Part shown: one piece after another, positions 61,470 through 64,000 of the stretch
Position numbering within the stretch: the first letter of the stretch is position 1
Layout of the letters: every line of letters starts with the position of its first letter
Origin: an uncultured Prevotella sp.
GTDB taxonomy: Bacteria; Bacteroidota; Bacteroidia; Bacteroidales; Bacteroidaceae
Length of the DNA: 64,000 bases
Direction of reading: 5' to 3'
Assembly (NCBI GenBank): GCA_900550365.1
Contig: URRR01000012.1
Span: 1-64,000 of the forward strand
Notes under the pieces: model-generated
Databases searched by the model: none
What the model saw: the letters and a program-made list of their open reading frames with translations, nothing else
What the model was told of the DNA's origin: nothing
Translations under genes and position numbers: made by a program

Positions 61470-63451
61470 AAACAGCTTATCATGGGATTGAAGAAGACAT
61501 GAGATATCTGCGGCTGCTGTCACAGACATTTCCTACGATAGCAGACGCCAGTACGGAGATTATCAATCTTCAGGCTATACTTAATCTGCCTAAAGGCACC
61601 GAGCATTTTCTTGCTGATTTGCACGGAGAATATAAGTCGTTCCAGCATGTGTTGAAGAACGCTTCGGGAAATATCAAGCGTAAGGTAAACGAGATTTTCG
61701 GTAATGAACTGCGTGAGACAGAGAAGAAAGAGCTGTGTACACTTATATATTATCCCGAGGAAAAGCTTGAGCTGGTAAAGGCATCAGAGTCTGAACTTGC
61801 AGACTGGTATCACGTTACCATACATCAGCTTGTGCGTGTATGCCGTGACGTGTCGAGTAAATATACGCGTTCAAAGGTCCGTAAGTCATTACCTGAAGAC
61901 TTTTCCTATATCATACAGGAGCTTCTTCATGAACGCACGGATGATGTCGATAAGGCCGCTTACGTAAATGTGATTATTGACACGATTATCACTACCGGCC
62001 GCGCAGATGACTTTATAATAGCTATAGCCCATGTCATACAGCGCTTGGCTATTGACCTTCTTCATGTGCTTGGTGATGTGTATGACCGCGGACCAGGGGC
62101 GCATCTTATCATGGATCTTCTGTCAAAATATCACAACTGGGATTTGCAGTGGGGTAATCATGACATACTGTGGATGGGGGCATGTGCAGGTAATGAGGCT
62201 TGTATATGTAACGTCATAAGACTGTCGTTGCGTTATGCCAATCTGGCCACGCTTGAAGAAGGATACGGCATCAACCTTGTGCCGCTGGCCACGTTCGCCA
62301 TGGAGCATTATGGCGACGACCCGTGTGAAGAATTTATTCCGAAGACAGGTGAAGTCGGCTCAGACATTGATGATAAGACAATACGTCTGACTGCACAGAT
62401 GCATAAGGCAATAACCGTGCTGCAGTTCAAGGTTGAGGGAGCCGTAATAAAGCGTCATCCCGAGTGGCATATGGACGACCGTCTGCTCCTTTCTAAGGTT
62501 GATTATTCCCGTGGCGTATGCGTTATTGACGGTAAAGAGTATGCCATGAAGAGCTGTCTGTTCCCCACCGTCTCGCCAGATGACCCATACCGCCTTACGG
62601 CTGAGGAACAGACGCTAATTGACCGTCTGCGCCATTCATTTACGGTAAATGAGAAGTTGCACAAACACATCCGGGTGATGTTGAGTCACGGCTCGCTGTA
62701 CACGATAATCAATGACAATCTGCTTTTTCATGCCTCAGTACCGCTTAATGCCGATGGCAGCCTGAAGGAGGTTGAGCTGTATGGCGGAATGAAGTTCAGC
62801 GGACGTGAGCTGATGAACCGTGTAGACCGTGTTGTGCGTAGCGCTTTTCAGCCAGACACAGACCCACAGGAAAAGGATTTTGCCACTGATTACTTTTTAT
62901 ATTTGTGGTGTGGGCGTGATTCAGTGCTTTTTGATAAATCAAAAATGGCGACCTTCGAGCGTTATTTTCTTGTTGACAAGGCAACGTATAAAGAAGAAAA
63001 AGGTAATTATTTCACTCTGCGTGACGATGAGCAGGTGTGTGACAGTATACTTGACGCTTTCGGAGTCTCAGGGCCTAATCGCCACATAATTAACGGTCAC
63101 GTACCAGTACACGCGGCCAGCGGAGAGAATCCTATCAAAGCTAACGGCCGTCTTATGGTTATTGACGGAGGATTCTCGCAGGCATATCATAAGGAGACAG
63201 GCATAGCAGGCTATACTCTTGTTTATCATAGCCGTGGATTCCAGCTGGTTCAGCATGAGCCGTTTACAAGTACTGAGGACGCTATCCTCCGCGGTTCAGA
63301 CATAAAGAGCACCACACAGATTGTGGAAATGTCAGCTCACCGCATGCTTGTCGCTGATACGGATATAGGCCGTGAGCTTAAAAAACAGATAGCAGACCTT
63401 GAGAAACTTCTATATGCTTATCGTCATGGATTCATAAAGGAACGGCGATAA
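61466..63451 (+). CDS. fbp: Fructose-1,6-bisphosphatase, class III
   Basis: 661 residues, the size of the Firmicutes/Bacteroidetes class III enzyme. It makes fructose 6-phosphate in gluconeogenesis. It has the metallophosphatase motifs LADLHGEYKSF, GDVYDRGPGAHLIMD, GNHDILWMGA and a late INGHVPVHA. It is the last gene of a run with two glycosyltransferase-type genes and is followed by 22-nt repeat locus H. Upstream genes lysC and lysA may share the transcript. Confidence 0.95.
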   Translation: MKTAYHGIEEDMRYLRLLSQTFPTIADASTEIINLQAILNLPKGTEHFLADLHGEYKSFQHVLKNASGNIKRKVNEIFGNELRETEKKELCTLIYYPEEKLELVKASESELADWYHVTIHQLVRVCRDVSSKYTRSKVRKSLPEDFSYIIQELLHERTDDVDKAAYVNVIIDTIITTGRADDFIIAIAHVIQRLAIDLLHVLGDVYDRGPGAHLIMDLLSKYHNWDLQWGNHDILWMGACAGNEACICNVIRLSLRYANLATLEEGYGINLVPLATFAMEHYGDDPCEEFIPKTGEVGSDIDDKTIRLTAQMHKAITVLQFKVEGAVIKRHPEWHMDDRLLLSKVDYSRGVCVIDGKEYAMKSCLFPTVSPDDPYRLTAEEQTLIDRLRHSFTVNEKLHKHIRVMLSHGSLYTIINDNLLFHASVPLNADGSLKEVELYGGMKFSGRELMNRVDRVVRSAFQPDTDPQEKDFATDYFLYLWCGRDSVLFDKSKMATFERYFLVDKATYKEEKGNYFTLRDDEQVCDSILDAFGVSGPNRHIINGHVPVHAASGENPIKANGRLMVIDGGFSQAYHKETGIAGYTLVYHSRGFQLVQHEPFTSTEDAILRGSDIKSTTQIVEMSAHRMLVADTDIGRELKKQIADLEKLLYAYRHGFIKERR

Positions 63452-63471
63452 TACCGCAATTCCGCCTTTCC

Positions 63472-63559
63472 AAAAGACCGTCTTTCATCGCCTGAAAGGC
63501 CGTCAACCGCATCGCAAAAGATGATCAGTTGCAATGCGATTGACGGCCTTTTATATTTC
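63472..63559. repeat. 22-nt intergenic tandem repeat, locus H (four units)
   Basis: Units start at 63472, 63494, 63516 and 63538, exactly 22 bases apart, with spacers ATCGCCT, GCATCGC, GCAATGC and ATATTTC. Unit 2 (GAAAGGCCGTCAACC) and unit 4 (GATTGACGGCCTTTT) pair at 13 of 15 positions. It begins 20 bases after the fbp stop. Confidence 0.9.
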
Positions 63560-63602
63560 CGGCAAAGTCATGTGGTGAAATTATTGCATGTTTTGGTGGC
63601 TT

Positions 63603-63997
63603 CCGCTGTTCAGGTGTACAATATTTCAAGACGGTGCCTGCCGGCAGGCATGTCATCAACGGGCAGTAAAGTATGCCGTACGGTTAACTGATAAAAAATT
63701 TTTTTGATTTCATCTCTCATCTGTCACTTTTCCGACATAAGGCGCTGATTGTCAGGATGTTGGCCGGTGACAGATGTGAAAAACATCTGCCACTGCATAA
63801 CCGGCTGAAAATTGATGCGCCTTGCAGGACGGTGATAGATCAGGAAAACATCTGTCACTGCATAACCGGCTGAAAATAAATGCGTTATAAAGAAAAGTGA
63901 CAGATGAGAGATGTTTTCGGAAAATAAAACAACAGTAATAGCCATGTTGTCCGTATTTTCACATCCATATTCTTGTCATCGTGCACCTGAACTGCGG
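63603..63997. repeat. Outer imperfect inverted repeat around the right-edge element
   Basis: CCGCTGTTCAGGTGTAC (63603-63619) and GTGCACCTGAACTGCGG (63981-63997) match as inverted repeats at 15 of 17 positions. They enclose the MITE-like element. The right copy is so close to the window edge that its full length cannot be judged. No gene is supported between 63452 and 64000. Confidence 0.5.
63711..63913. mobile_element. MITE-like element with 22-bp perfect terminal inverted repeats
   Basis: CATCTCTCATCTGTCAC-type ends at 63711-63732 and 63892-63913 are exact reverse complements over 22 bases. Inside lie two direct repeats of 39 bases at 63780-63818 and 63845-63883 (65 bases apart; they share CACTGCATAACCGGCTGAAAA) and a CAGATGT/ACATCTG hairpin at 63772-63790. 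CATCTGTCAC or its complement occurs in most of these parts. There is no coding capacity. No clear target duplication was found. Confidence 0.65.
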
Positions 63998-64000
63998 CTG

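Noticed and set aside
1641..63559. CRISPR-like reading of the 22-nt repeat arrays
   Set aside because: The unit is too short, the 7-base spacers are not unique foreign sequence, the cores vary and no cas genes are present.
63724..63945. Minus-strand open frame of 73 codons at the right edge
   Set aside because: It lies inside the MITE-like element and its repeats. A shorter open frame ending near 63886 could be the tail of a gene beyond the edge, but about 38 codons do not allow a call.

Overview
The window looks like a chromosome segment of a Bacteroidales bacterium, most probably Prevotella in the broad sense. Seventeen or more transcription starts carry the Bacteroidetes -7 element TAnnTTTG, several with a TTG or TTTG about 19-20 bases upstream. 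There are almost no Shine-Dalgarno sequences. Several genes belong to families typical of the phylum: DUF4295, HU-LysM, HU-like/SPOR, a GT3-type glycogen synthase, class III fructose bisphosphatase, GldB-like lipoprotein, DUF3256, DUF4738, DUF4861 and DUF5715. No rRNA, integrase, transposase, prophage or CRISPR array was seen. Two tRNA genes are present. Most of the window is housekeeping DNA.

Layout. 1-1460 (-): a protein kinase-like domain fused to BspA-type leucine-rich repeats, cut by the left edge. 1769-7220 (-): a tripartite RND efflux operon. 7682-11489 and on to 12049 (+): DMP19-family gene, smpB, HAD hydrolase, map, tsaD, cinA-type amidase. 12206-16842 (+): L28, L33, DUF4295, ftsY, rimO, HU and a membrane HU-LysM protein. 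16919-18154 (-): secreted DUF4861 protein. 18537-21349 (+): GldB-like lipoprotein, beta-helix lipoprotein, cytidine deaminase. 21351-27970 (-): AddB-like nuclease, ribosomal protein S1, FHA protein, HU-like/SPOR membrane protein. 28100-30782 (+): rfbC, ugd, DUF4738 lipoprotein. 31274-38274 (-): phoH, purC, ubiE/menG, aroE, purM, prfA, pyrF. 38495-40350 (+): two envelope proteins with peptidase signatures. 40438-42978 (-): clpC. 43836-48174 (+): glycogen synthase and alpha-glucan phosphorylase. 48620-48811 (+): tRNA-Ser and tRNA-Glu. 49158-51154 (-): DUF3256 and phenylacetate-CoA ligase. 52079-63451 (+): purU, hisH, hisA, hisF, hisIE, ftsE-like, lysC, lysA, two glycosyltransferase-type genes and fbp.

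The most striking unexplained structure is a family of intergenic tandem repeats. The unit is exactly 22 bases: a 15-base, roughly palindromic core of the form AAAAG-RCCGTC-CTTTT plus a 7-base spacer that often starts GC. It occurs at eight loci, usually as four units, always between genes and never inside one. Units within a locus are often reverse complements of each other, and exact 15-base words are shared between distant loci. The right edge holds a separate MITE-like element with 22-base perfect terminal inverted repeats and 65-base internal direct repeats. A candidate small RNA with a full promoter and an intrinsic terminator lies at 49022-49096 on the minus strand. Two proteins (15523-16842 and 26864-27970) share the plan of a DNA-binding HU-type domain, one membrane segment and a peptidoglycan-binding domain, which suggests a link between nucleoid and cell wall.

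Limits: all family calls come from reading the translated sequence by eye. No database search, folding programme or alignment was run.
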